A stretch of 17,426 bases of DNA. Source: JAABYT01 sp041581935 (lineage in GTDB: Bacteria > Pseudomonadota > Gammaproteobacteria > HK1). This document shows, piece by piece, positions 1 through 7,372 of the stretch. The notes beneath the pieces are model-generated. The model ran no database searches. It saw only the letters and a program-made list of their open reading frames with translations, and had not been told where the DNA came from. Position numbers and translations under genes: made by a program. The DNA is taken from assembly GCA_041581935.1 (NCBI GenBank), contig JBFICP010000046.1, forward strand, positions 1-17,426. Direction: 5' to 3'. Within the stretch, counting starts at the first letter, position 1; every line of letters starts with the position of its first letter.

Positions 1-393
1 ATCTTCCGAATTGACGAGTATCAAGACACCTCTGGAGAGAAATATCTGTCCGTCCGGAAGCGCCAACGCGTTGGGCACCGGCATGTCGAGAATTCTGTAT
101 CGGTAGTCGATGTTCTTGCGCTTGCCCTGGGCAACGACGCGCTCAGCGACGCTTTCCACATAGGACTGCAGCTGCGGGTCGTCTACGAATCCCACGCTGT
201 GCTCGAGCTCGAGTGCGACCTGCTCGCTTTCGGAGAGCCCCTCGCCGTCGCCGATTCCGCTTCCCGTGAGCTGTGCACAGCCCGCCAGCAGGATTGCGGC
301 AAGGACTCCGGCCGGAGCGAACGGGTGCAACCGCCGCGGGCCGATCTCCAAACCGGACGATGCGTGGACTCCTGGCTTCGGGACTGAAATCAT
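1..393 (-). CDS. M48-family metallopeptidase lipoprotein (partial, C-terminus outside window)
   Basis: The reverse strand is open from an ATG at 391-393 to the window edge (131 codons, no stop). The product starts with a signal peptide and a lipobox LLAGC (residues 35-39, lipid-carrying Cys39). The stretch that follows (LSESEQ, VGFVDDPQLQSYV, MPVPNALALPDGQIFLSRG) is the characteristic N-terminal part of BepA/YfgC-type M48 peptidases, which act in the periplasm on misassembled outer-membrane proteins. The window stops just before the expected zinc motif HEXXH, so the catalytic residues cannot be checked. No clear Shine-Dalgarno precedes the ATG. An in-frame GTG five codons upstream is an alternative start. 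The gene diverges from the EEP-family gene. Family assignment is confident; the specific BepA role is inferred. Confidence 0.85.
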   Translation of the reverse strand, partial: MISVPKPGVHASSGLEIGPRRLHPFAPAGVLAAILLAGCAQLTGSGIGDGEGLSESEQVALELEHSVGFVDDPQLQSYVESVAERVVAQGKRKNIDYRYRILDMPVPNALALPDGQIFLSRGVLILVNSED

Positions 394-425
394 CGAAAAT
401 TCGGCCACGGAAAGCGACAATCGGT

Positions 426-450
426 ATCATACTTGGACCGCGGAATCATA
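426..450 (-). promoter_or_regulatory. tandem TATGAT -10-like boxes upstream of the M48 gene
   Basis: Read on the minus strand, two TATGAT hexamers (5 of 6 matches to TATAAT) lie 19 bp apart at 445-450 and 426-431 in the divergent intergenic region 394-576. The nearer one would start transcription about 25 nt before the ATG at 393. No recognisable -35 box sits at 16-18 bp from either, so this is only a candidate. I see no other structure in this 183-bp gap beyond the ribosome binding site of the rightward gene. Confidence 0.3.
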
Positions 451-576
451 GAGCCGTTTCCGCCGGAAGCGACAGCTCGCGGGTAAAAGGCTCCCTGTGA
501 CGCGTGAGCCCGAACTGCTCGGGCGGCGCTCTCGAAGGTCTCGGTTGCCCGCGCCCTCATGTCTGGAGACGCATCA

Positions 577-1323
577 ATGCGTGTGCGCGTCATGACATAC
601 AACATTCACCGCGCCATCGGAGTCGACAGGCGCTTCCGGCCGGATCGTATCGTCAGAATTGCCGAGCACCACGCGCCCGATGTGCTGTTGCTGCAGGAAG
701 TCGACCATGGCGTGCCGCGCTCGCGTGAGACGGACCTCGGTCGGGATCTCGCCCAAGCACTCGGATTCCCGTACTTCGTAGTGGGGCATAACGTCTCGCT
801 GCGCAGGGGTCGATATGGCAATGCCACGCTCAGCCGTTATCCCATTCTCCGCGAGCGCAACATCGACCTTACTATCGACTCGCGAAAGCGCCGGGGTTGT
901 CAGCACACGACCATCGAGATGGAAAAAGTGCGCGGGCATCCTCACAGAATGGACGTATTCAATCTGCATCTCGGACTCTCGGCGCAGGAGCGCGCGCGTC
1001 AGATCGGTCTGCTCGTCCGTTCGAAAGAATTCTCGGAACTCGATCCGCAGGAGGTGTCGTTCGTAGGCGGAGACTTCAACGACTGGCGATCGTTGCTGCA
1101 CCCGATTTTCACGGAGATCCTGCAGTTCGGCTGCGCCACGCAGAGGAGCCACATATACAATGGTGCGCTGCGTACGTACCCGTCGTTCTCGCCAAGGGGC
1201 GGGCTCGATCGGATCTACTTTCGGGGTCCGATTCGGGCGATCAACGCGCGCACCTGTCGACTGAACCTGTCAAGGGTGGCTAGCGATCACCTGCCGGTAA
1301 TCGCTGACTTCGAGATGCATTGA
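577..1323 (+). CDS. endonuclease/exonuclease/phosphatase (EEP) family hydrolase
   Basis: This 248-aa protein carries the complete EEP (exonuclease III/DNase I-like) catalytic set in the expected order: MTYNIH (Asn9), LLLQEVD (Glu41, metal), GNATLSRYPI (82-90), FNLHLG (His131), GGDFND (Asp166, Asn168), GGLDRIY (209-214) and SDHLPV (Asp237, His238). The family hydrolyses phosphodiester or phosphomonoester bonds in nucleic acids, phosphoinositides or sphingomyelin, so the substrate is not determined. No signal peptide or TM segment is visible, so it is probably cytoplasmic. I chose ATG 577 because GGAG at 565-568 lies 8 nt upstream. An in-frame ATG at 559 would add six residues but has no ribosome site. 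Its stop is 5 bp from the stop of the convergent response regulator. Confidence 0.88.
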   Translation: MRVRVMTYNIHRAIGVDRRFRPDRIVRIAEHHAPDVLLLQEVDHGVPRSRETDLGRDLAQALGFPYFVVGHNVSLRRGRYGNATLSRYPILRERNIDLTIDSRKRRGCQHTTIEMEKVRGHPHRMDVFNLHLGLSAQERARQIGLLVRSKEFSELDPQEVSFVGGDFNDWRSLLHPIFTEILQFGCATQRSHIYNGALRTYPSFSPRGGLDRIYFRGPIRAINARTCRLNLSRVASDHLPVIADFEMH

Positions 1324-1328
1324 TGTTC

Positions 1329-1694
1329 TCAGCGATCAAGGTGATTGTTTATGGCAATCACCAGTCGCTCGAAATCGATGGGCTTCGTATGATAATCATC
1401 GCAACCGGCTGCCAGGGCCTTTTCCCGATCGCCGCTCATTGCGTGTGAAGACACGGCAATTACAGGGATTGCGCTGGTTGCCGGAATCGATTTGAGCTTT
1501 CTAGTCGCGGCCCAGCCGTCAAGCACCGGTAGCACCAGATCCATCAAAATCAAATCCGGCAGCGCGCTCACCGCTGTTGCCACACCGTCTTCTCCGTCCC
1601 TGGCGGTCAGCACCTCGAAGCCCCGGCGACGCAAGCGACGCGCCAGCATGAACAGGTTGTCGTCGTTGTCCTCTATGTAAAGTATCGTCGCCAT
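1329..1694 (-). CDS. single-domain (receiver-only) response regulator
   Basis: The 121-aa product is a CheY-like receiver with nothing attached. It has the acidic pair E8-D9 plus D11/D12, the phospho-acceptor Asp52 in LILMDLVLP, the switch Ser82/Ser83 in AVSSHA, and Lys104 in TKPID. It has no DNA-binding or enzymatic output domain, so it must act by protein contact or pass phosphate onward in a relay. It lies immediately downstream of the large histidine kinase, its probable phosphodonor. Two starts are possible: ATG 1694, preceded by a GAGAG stretch, or TTG 1727, which overlaps the kinase stop as TTGA and would add 11 residues. I prefer the ATG because the receiver fold begins at MATILYIED. 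Either way the two genes appear translationally coupled. Confidence 0.9.
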   Translation of the reverse strand: MATILYIEDNDDNLFMLARRLRRRGFEVLTARDGEDGVATAVSALPDLILMDLVLPVLDGWAATRKLKSIPATSAIPVIAVSSHAMSGDREKALAAGCDDYHTKPIDFERLVIAINNHLDR

Positions 1695-1723
1695 CTTACC
1701 GCTCTCACGGAGCAGCGGTGACT

Positions 1724-4450
1724 TCAACTGGCTGCGCTCGGCAGCGTCGATGGTCCTGCCGTTGGCAGCCTCACCGTGAAAGTGGTGCCCTTGTCGAGCT
1801 CACTTTCAACGGTTATCTCGCCGCCCAGGAGCTTGCACAGGCGTCGGCTGATAGCGAGACCGAGCCCGGTGCCGCCGTATTTGCGGGTCATCGAATTGTC
1901 TGCCGGTGAAAACTCCTGAAAGAGACGTTGGACCTGAGCTTCGCTCATCCCTATACCGGTATCGGCAACCGCCACTACGAGCCAGTCTTCGGAACCCACC
2001 CGCTCGCGCACGACGTCCAGAGCGACTTCGCCCTTCTCGGTGAACTTGCACGCGTTGCTGAGCAGGTTGAGTAGAATCTGGCGAACCCGCGTGATGTCCG
2101 AGTGCATCGTACCCAGGTCGTCATCGCACCGGACGACCAGTCGATTGTCGTTTGTGGCGGCGAGTGTTTGGGCGGTCGTAGAGACGTCGTGCACCATCGG
2201 CGGTATATGGAAATCTTCTATGTAGAGGTCGAGCCGCCCGGCTTCGATTTTCGTCAAATCGAGAAGATCGTTAATCAAGTGCAGCAAATGTCGCCCTGCG
2301 GACACGACTCGCTGCAAAGGCTCGGTAAGCTCCTCGTCACCCGACACCTCGGCCTCTTCCCTGAGCATTTCAGCGAGGCCAATTATCGCGTTCAGGGGTG
2401 TTCGCAGCTCGTGGCTGACATTGGCGAGGAACTGACTCTTGGTACGCGTCGCAGCTTCCGCCTGTTCCTTGGCGTGTCGGAGCGCGAATTCCGCTTCCTT
2501 GCGCACCGTTATGTCGGTGAGTGAGCCGGCGACGCGATAAACGTGGCCGGTGTCATCGCGCTGGCCGATCCCTCGGTTCAGCACCCAGCGATCGACGCCG
2601 TCCACGCCGTGCAAACGATACTCCGCGGTGTAAAATTCCCGTTTGCCGCGCAAATATTCCTTCATGGCCGTCACGTGGCGATCCCTGTCCTCGGGATGCA
2701 CGTAGGAAAGCAGCTTCGCGCTGTCGAGAACATCTTCCTCGTGCTCCATGCCGGCGATTTGCTTGAATCGTGGAGAAATGTAGATTCGGTCGTTGTCGGT
2801 ATCCCAGTCCCAGAGTCCGTCGTTGGAACCCTTCACGGCTAACGCATATCGCTCCTCACTGCGCCGCAGCGCTTCCTCGGTGTGCTTGAGCTCCGTGATG
2901 TCGAAGTAGGTTGCCATGCGCCCGCCGTCGGGAAGCGCAATGTACTGGACCTGCAGGATCTTCCCATCGGCGAGGTAAAGCTCCTCCGGTATCTGGGTAG
3001 CCATGCGTACCGCTTTCAGACGGCTTTCCAGATACTCTTCCCAATCCTCGTCATCTACCTTGTAGATACCGAGCTCCCGGGTCTGAACGATGTCTTCGCG
3101 CAGCGTTCGGCCCGGCGTGTAAAACGATTCCTCTATTCCCCAGATCTCGCGATAGGCGCGATTGGTCATACGGACATTGAGATTCTCATCCATGAACAGA
3201 ATCCCGTAGCGGATGTTGTCGAGAACCGCATTGAGCTCGCGCAACGCGGAGTCCTTTTCCTGGTTGGCGGTGGCGAGCTCCTGCTCGTGCTTTTTCAGCT
3301 CGGTGATGTCCATGTAGACCGCCACGCGTCCGCCATCGCGGGTCTTGCGCTCGTTCACCTGGAACCAGCGGCCGTCGCGAAGCTGATGCACGTGCGGACC
3401 AGAAGGGTTACGGTGCGCCTCGAGGCGCTCCTCGATCCATTCCTCGACGCATCCCTCCGCTTCGGGCACGAGACCACTCTCCGCCGCCCTTCGCACCATC
3501 GCGCCGAACTCTTTGCCGATGGGCGGGCCACCCTCGCTCAGCCGGTAGAGGAAATCCGCAAATCGATTGTTGCTGAGCACCAGACGATCGCTCCTGTCAT
3601 AGAGCGCGAATCCCTCCGAAATGCTTTCGATGGCATCGCTCAGATGCACCTCGGCCTGCCGCCTGGTGGTTTCCGCGTGCTCGCGCTCGGCCATCAGCTG
3701 CTGGCGATCCCTGAGGCTGTCCCGGAGCAGAACGAGCGTACGGGCCATGGCGCCGATTTCGTCGCGCCCGGGTGACGGGATCTCGGCGTCGAGATCGCCA
3801 CCGATAATGGCGGTCATGGCCGACATCAAACGGTTAATCGGAACGGTGATGGAGCGAACGACCAGCACCGTCAGCACGATTCCGAGAAGCGTCGCGACCA
3901 TCGTCACGACCAGAGACGCATCGCCGGCACGGCGTGCGTCATCGAGCGCCTCATGGCGACGCACGGCGACTTCGTTGTCGAAGTTTCTAACCATATCCGA
4001 AAGCCGTCGGTCGACAACGCGGATGTGATCGAGTCCCTTGCGCAAAAACGTATCGCCGAGAGCCTGCTTCTTTTCGGCGTACGACTCAATGGCAATGAGC
4101 GTCGTATCCATCAGCGAGCCTACTTCGATACGCAACACCGCGACGCCTTCCGGGTCGAAGGCTTCGAGATTGTCGAGCTTTTCCGTAAGCACACGACGCG
4201 AATCGATGACGTTCTCCTCTGTACGATCGCGCGGACCGACACCGAGCTCCAGCAACCAGTACTTGAGATCACCAAACGCCTTGCTGGCGGCAATCGCCGT
4301 GTCGAGCTTGTCGATGAGTCGCTCATCGGTAATGAGCATCTCGGCACCTTGGTTGATTTTGCCTCGCAGGTATGCGTTGGATGCAATGACCACCAGCAGC
4401 AAAGCGCTGGACAGCATGATCACGCGGGAGGAAATCGACACCTTCAGCAT
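1724..4450 (-). CDS. membrane sensor histidine kinase (HAMP, three PAS-like domains, HisKA, HATPase_c)
   Basis: The 908-aa protein has TM segments at about 8-28 and 179-199 enclosing a 150-residue, mostly helical periplasmic region. A HAMP linker follows (about 198-250), then PAS-like domains at roughly 275-385, 405-520 and 530-650. The first two end in DITELKKHE and DITELKHTE, as in the PAS_7 type; the third ends in DITVRKEAE. The kinase core has FLANVSHELRTPLN (His680), LLNLLSNA (Asn795/Asn799), VADTGIGM (Asp830), LFQEFSPAD and GGTGLGLAIS. It has no receiver of its own, so the downstream receiver protein is the likely partner. GAGG at 4457-4460 lies six bases before the ATG. It follows the aminotransferase by 65 bp on the same strand. 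The sensed signal is unknown. Three PAS domains suggest a redox, aromatic or small-ligand input, but no heme- or flavin-binding residue is identifiable by eye. Confidence 0.95.
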   Translation of the reverse strand: MLKVSISSRVIMLSSALLLVVIASNAYLRGKINQGAEMLITDERLIDKLDTAIAASKAFGDLKYWLLELGVGPRDRTEENVIDSRRVLTEKLDNLEAFDPEGVAVLRIEVGSLMDTTLIAIESYAEKKQALGDTFLRKGLDHIRVVDRRLSDMVRNFDNEVAVRRHEALDDARRAGDASLVVTMVATLLGIVLTVLVVRSITVPINRLMSAMTAIIGGDLDAEIPSPGRDEIGAMARTLVLLRDSLRDRQQLMAEREHAETTRRQAEVHLSDAIESISEGFALYDRSDRLVLSNNRFADFLYRLSEGGPPIGKEFGAMVRRAAESGLVPEAEGCVEEWIEERLEAHRNPSGPHVHQLRDGRWFQVNERKTRDGGRVAVYMDITELKKHEQELATANQEKDSALRELNAVLDNIRYGILFMDENLNVRMTNRAYREIWGIEESFYTPGRTLREDIVQTRELGIYKVDDEDWEEYLESRLKAVRMATQIPEELYLADGKILQVQYIALPDGGRMATYFDITELKHTEEALRRSEERYALAVKGSNDGLWDWDTDNDRIYISPRFKQIAGMEHEEDVLDSAKLLSYVHPEDRDRHVTAMKEYLRGKREFYTAEYRLHGVDGVDRWVLNRGIGQRDDTGHVYRVAGSLTDITVRKEAEFALRHAKEQAEAATRTKSQFLANVSHELRTPLNAIIGLAEMLREEAEVSGDEELTEPLQRVVSAGRHLLHLINDLLDLTKIEAGRLDLYIEDFHIPPMVHDVSTTAQTLAATNDNRLVVRCDDDLGTMHSDITRVRQILLNLLSNACKFTEKGEVALDVVRERVGSEDWLVVAVADTGIGMSEAQVQRLFQEFSPADNSMTRKYGGTGLGLAISRRLCKLLGGEITVESELDKGTTFTVRLPTAGPSTLPSAAS

Positions 4451-4515
4451 GGGTCGCCTCGTTCTCTATGGTTTAATCGTGTAACGACGCAATGGATCGA
4501 TTGAACGGCCACTCG

Positions 4516-5907
4516 TCAGGTCGTATAACGCAGCTCGCCTTCTTCCTTCAGCATCACGATAGCCTGGCGCACGGCATGGGTCGTACGTTCCAGATCTTCC
4601 TCGGAGTGCCGGCATGACGTGCTGCCACCGGGCCTTCCGGAGATGTCGACGCCGTTCAGCATCAATGCCAGGCGGAACTTGCCGACTGCAGGATGCTTGC
4701 CGCCGTTGCGCAGGCTTTCGGCATCGAGACTCGTGGGGTCGAACCGCATCGGGTCGATATCGAGTCCGCGCGGGTTGGTAAAAAAGTACACCGCGGAGTG
4801 CGCCCCGAAGGCGGCCCATGGAACGCCTTCCGCAGCGAACACGCCGTTCACCATCGATTGCAGTTGCTGAGCGCGCGCCGTCGCCATCTCGCAGGCTCGA
4901 CCGTCGGCAACGATCTCCAGACAGGCGACACCGGCTGCGGCACTCACCGGGTTGGCATTGAACGTGCCCTGATGATTGATTTTCTCCCGGCCGCTGAGCT
5001 CCGCCTGCTCGAAGTCGAGCCAGTCGAGAATATCCTTTCGGCCGACCACCGCGCCGCCCGGCAGGCCCCCGGCGAGGATCTTCGCGAGGCTCGTGAGATC
5101 GGGTGTGATGCCGTAATGCGCCTGGGCACCACCGGGCGATACGCGAAAGCCCGTAACCACCTCGTCGAAGATGAGCACGATGCCCCGCTCGGCGGTGGCT
5201 TCGCGCAAACGCGCCACGAATTCCCGGGACATAGGCACGAAGCCGAAGCTCGCGCCGGTGGGCTCCAGAATAACGGCGGCGATGTCGTCTCGGGAATCGA
5301 GCAGCGCGACGGTCGACTCGATATCGTCGGGCGGCGCGATGTGCACGCTCTCGGCAATACCGTCGAGCACCCCCGGCGTCGGCGAGCCGTCGAAATGTCC
5401 GTCGTAGCCGAAGGCTACGTGATCCTGCCAGCCATGAAAGTGTCCCTTGAAGCGCACCAGTGCCGATCGGCCCGTGTACGCGCGCGCCAGACGCAGCGCC
5501 ATCAGATTGGCCTCGGTGCCCGAAGCGGTGAAGCGCACGCGCTCGGCACACGGAACCAGCCGCTGCACGAGCTCCGCCCAGCGCAGCTCGAGCTCGTGAC
5601 AGGCGGCGTAGTGGGTGCCGAGATCGAGCTGGCGGTGGGCGGCCGCTATGACTCTCGGCTCGTTGTGCCCGAGAATCAGCGCCCCATGTCCGCCGTAATA
5701 ATCGACGTATTCGTTGCCATCGACGTCCCATTTGCGCGCACCCTCGGCGCGGTTCACGTAAATGGGATACGGATCGAGGTGGCGTGAGTCGTGAACGATT
5801 CCGCTCGGCAGCACCTTGCGCGCGCGCGCGGCGAGCGCCGCCGAGGCAGCGGTCCGCTCGCGGTACCCGGCCATGATCTTCGAGTTCGAGCCGCGCTCTT
5901 CGGGCAT
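4516..5907 (-). CDS. class III PLP-dependent aminotransferase (HemL/GSAM-like)
   Basis: This 463-aa fold-type I PLP enzyme has the class III signatures: SGTEA (129-133, phosphate cup), GHFHGW (155-160), EPTG (215-218), FDEVVTGFR (247-255, Asp248 to the pyridine N), SLAKILAGGLPGG with Lys276 as the Schiff-base lysine, and GTFNANP (314-320). These resemble glutamate-1-semialdehyde aminomutase and related aminotransferases. The spacing and the FTNPRGLDIDP insert differ from housekeeping HemL, so a catabolic or specialised transaminase is more likely. The ATG at 5905-5907 is preceded by AGGGAGG (complement of 5917-5923), an excellent ribosome site. It is the first gene of the leftward unit with the kinase and regulator. 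Substrate unknown; coupling to the rightward operon 1.9 kb away is possible but unproven. Confidence 0.92.
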   Translation of the reverse strand: MPEERGSNSKIMAGYRERTAASAALAARARKVLPSGIVHDSRHLDPYPIYVNRAEGARKWDVDGNEYVDYYGGHGALILGHNEPRVIAAAHRQLDLGTHYAACHELELRWAELVQRLVPCAERVRFTASGTEANLMALRLARAYTGRSALVRFKGHFHGWQDHVAFGYDGHFDGSPTPGVLDGIAESVHIAPPDDIESTVALLDSRDDIAAVILEPTGASFGFVPMSREFVARLREATAERGIVLIFDEVVTGFRVSPGGAQAHYGITPDLTSLAKILAGGLPGGAVVGRKDILDWLDFEQAELSGREKINHQGTFNANPVSAAAGVACLEIVADGRACEMATARAQQLQSMVNGVFAAEGVPWAAFGAHSAVYFFTNPRGLDIDPMRFDPTSLDAESLRNGGKHPAVGKFRLALMLNGVDISGRPGGSTSCRHSEEDLERTTHAVRQAIVMLKEEGELRYTT

Positions 5908-5987
5908 CGACTGATTCCTCCCTGATCGCTGGTGGCACGCCGTTTTGCAATGGTATCAGCGATGCGCGCCAACCGTGCGCCGCGCCC

Positions 5988-5993
5988 TATAAT
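5988..5993 (+). promoter_or_regulatory. consensus -10 box TATAAT
   Basis: A perfect TATAAT is followed by a GC-rich discriminator (GCGCCCC). It would place a start site near 6000, about 20 nt before the ATG at 6022 of the methyltransferase-like gene. No good -35 hexamer lies 16-18 bp upstream (that stretch is GCGCGCC-rich), so activity may need an activator. The box argues against the longer reading frame start at 5932, which would lie upstream of the promoter. Confidence 0.5.
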
Positions 5994-6021
5994 GCGCCCC
6001 TGCCACCATGAGCCGAGACGC

Positions 6022-6690
6022 ATGCCCCGGGAATTCGATACGCAAGCGCCGAAGACGTGTGTACGCCTGAGCGAGATGCGCTCGGGGCGCAGCGACCAGG
6101 CGGACGTCTCACCCCGACTCGGTAGCCTCGCGAGGGTCCTTGCGGCTTCCCGGCCGGGTGGCGTGTTCGTTTGCCTGGGCCAAGGCGCCGGAGACGCGGG
6201 TGCGTGGATTGTCGACGGCATGGACCTCGCGAGCCGCCTGGTTATCGTGGTTGCCGAAGCCGACGAAGCGGAATTATTCGGCGCGGTTCTCGGCGACGAT
6301 TTGCGCGTCACCGTTCACTTGCAGGAGCCCGCGGCGTTCCTCGACGACGTGCACGAGCACCGTTTCGACCTGGTGACCGATCTGAGCCCCCGGGTGTCCC
6401 CACGGCTCGTCGAGCTCGAGCTCGCCCGACTTGCCCCCGGGGCTTTTTTCGTGACCCGTCAGTCGCCCGAAGCGCTTTCGGACATGATCCCGGCGCATCG
6501 CGGTGCCGGCGTTGCGGCGGCCGATCGGGATCCGGACGCCTTCGAGCTCGCCGTCCTGCCCGAAGAGCTCGGGATAACGCTGATCACGCGCCGGATTCAA
6601 CCGCCTCGGGCGAAACGCCGGGGTGGGCGACGCAAGCGCGCCGGAGTCACGCCGCTGTTCTCGCCGAGGCCCCGGCCGTCGGATGATTGA
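6022..6690 (+). CDS. hypothetical protein, degenerate SAM-methyltransferase-like fold, basic tail
   Basis: The 222-aa product shows the strand/helix order of a class I methyltransferase. A helix ending LARVLAASRPGG leads to VFVCLGQGAGDAG (48-60) at the glycine-loop position, then LVIVVAEAD at the usual acidic end of strand 2, then FDLVTDL (115-121) and LARLAPGAFFVTRQ (135-147). The usual acidic residue before the first glycine of motif I is replaced by Cys-Leu, so SAM binding is doubtful. The C-terminus (about 192-222) is low-complexity and rich in Arg, Lys and Pro (PPRAKRRGGRRKR), suggesting contact with nucleic acid or membrane. I chose ATG 6022 because a TATAAT sits just upstream; in-frame starts at 5932 and 6076 also exist. 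It diverges from the aminotransferase. Function unknown. Confidence 0.6.
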   Translation: MPREFDTQAPKTCVRLSEMRSGRSDQADVSPRLGSLARVLAASRPGGVFVCLGQGAGDAGAWIVDGMDLASRLVIVVAEADEAELFGAVLGDDLRVTVHLQEPAAFLDDVHEHRFDLVTDLSPRVSPRLVELELARLAPGAFFVTRQSPEALSDMIPAHRGAGVAAADRDPDAFELAVLPEELGITLITRRIQPPRAKRRGGRRKRAGVTPLFSPRPRPSDD

Positions 6691-6834
6691 AGCGATGTCG
6701 AGCCATTGCGGCACGCGGTGGCCCCGGGGTCATTCGGTGAGCGTGGCCCGCCAGGGATCCGGGCGGCCTCGATCGGAACCAGATCTCGCATAGGCCGGCA
6801 AACAGCGGTAGTATCCGGATTCCGGCGGCCCGAT

Positions 6835-6888
6835 GGGGTGCCGAGGCAACCCCGGAAGGCCGGGGAACCTGATTGAGCGGCGCACCCC
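6835..6888 (+). other. nested and alternative GC-rich hairpins in the leader of the lipoprotein gene
   Basis: The 266-bp gap 6691-6956 has no convincing gene. Within it GGGGTGC (6835-6841) can pair with GCACCCC (6882-6888), enclosing a second stem CCCCGG/CCGGGG (6850-6855 with 6860-6865, AAGG loop). GGGGTGC can instead pair with GCaACCCC (6846-6853, one bulge, CGAG loop). That alternative uses the same CCCC as the inner stem, so the two folds exclude each other. An odd palindrome CCGGATTCCGG lies at 6815-6825. No U-tract follows, so this is not an ordinary terminator. It could be a 5' leader structure or a small RNA, on either strand. The structure is read by eye only. Confidence 0.35.
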
Positions 6889-6956
6889 GGTTACCGTGCC
6901 GCATTTCAACATACGCTGTTAACTGGCGGCGAAAGCGCGACTAGGGAGGAACAAAA

Positions 6957-7244
6957 ATGTCCAGACGCATCGCTCGGTTGCTGGTCACGACCATGGCCGT
7001 AGGATTTATCGTGGTGGGGTCCGGCTGTGCAACGGAGGACGATATCTTCAAGCTTCGCGTAGAAGCGAAGGAGGCAAAGGGCGCCGCCGAACGCGCCGAG
7101 GCAGCCGCTCACAAGGCGGATTCTGCGGCCAACGATTCCATGCGTCTGTCCACGGAGGCGCTCAATGCCGCCGAAGGGGCGCATGCCTGCTGCAGGGCGA
7201 ACACCGAGAAGCGAATCCGCGCGGAGCAAAAGCTGGGTTCGTAG
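6957..7244 (+). CDS. small alanine-zipper lipoprotein (Lpp/OprI-like)
   Basis: The 95-aa protein has a signal peptide with Cys24 as the likely lipidation site (VVGSGC; Gly at -3 is unusual, Leu being typical). A long amphipathic helix rich in Ala, Glu and Lys follows (about 30-75: EAKEAKGAAERAEAA, HKADSAAND), as in Lpp/OprI trimeric coiled-coil outer-membrane lipoproteins. It then has HACCRANTEKR with adjacent Cys78-Cys79. Unlike Lpp and OprI it does not end in the lysine that is cross-linked to peptidoglycan but in QKLGS, so covalent wall attachment is questionable. AGGGAGGA at 6943-6950, six bases before the ATG, is a near-perfect ribosome site, which fits a highly expressed protein. A strong terminator follows, so it is probably a monocistron. 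Confidence 0.85.
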   Translation: MSRRIARLLVTTMAVGFIVVGSGCATEDDIFKLRVEAKEAKGAAERAEAAAHKADSAANDSMRLSTEALNAAEGAHACCRANTEKRIRAEQKLGS

Positions 7245-7253
7245 CAATCCTCG

Positions 7254-7274
7254 CCGGGACCGAGTCGGTCCCGG
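7254..7274 (+). other. perfect 8-bp stem-loop downstream of the lipoprotein gene
   Basis: CCGGGACC (7254-7261) and GGTCCCGG (7267-7274) form a perfect stem with a 5-nt GAGTC loop, ten bases after the stop codon. No U-tract follows. It precedes the better terminator at 7285-7320 and may protect the 3' end of the message. Confidence 0.5.
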
Positions 7275-7284
7275 ACGATTCGTC

Positions 7285-7320
7285 GAAACGCCCGCGCATC
7301 GTCGCGGGCGGTTTCGTTTC
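7285..7320 (+). terminator. intrinsic terminator, possibly bidirectional
   Basis: GAAAC plus GCCCGCG (7285-7296) pairs with CGCGGGC plus GTTTC (7303-7315), with one bulged G at 7310 and a 6-nt CATCGT loop, followed by GTTTC. The stem contains its own A-run and T-run, so it can act on the rightward lipoprotein transcript. It can also act on the leftward monooxygenase transcript, whose stop lies at 7373. The T-tract is short and interrupted. Confidence 0.6.
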
Positions 7321-7372
7321 TGGTCTCTTTTGGAAATCTGTCCCCGGTGACACGAGGTGGCGGCTCTGTGCT

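Noticed and set aside
2882..3775. A 297-codon plus-strand frame inside the histidine kinase gene
   Set aside because: The opposite strand reads as continuous PAS and HAMP domains. The plus frame has no start signal or domain.
4466..5950. A 494-codon minus-strand frame overlapping the aminotransferase
   Set aside because: It is an Arg/Ala-rich shadow in a second frame. The 4516-5907 frame carries the PLP motifs and the ribosome site.
6647..6904. Minus-strand frames of 60-85 codons covering the gap before the lipoprotein gene
   Set aside because: There is no ribosome site, no recognisable motif, and two overlapping frames look equally protein-like. The GC-rich inverted repeats explain the open frames better.
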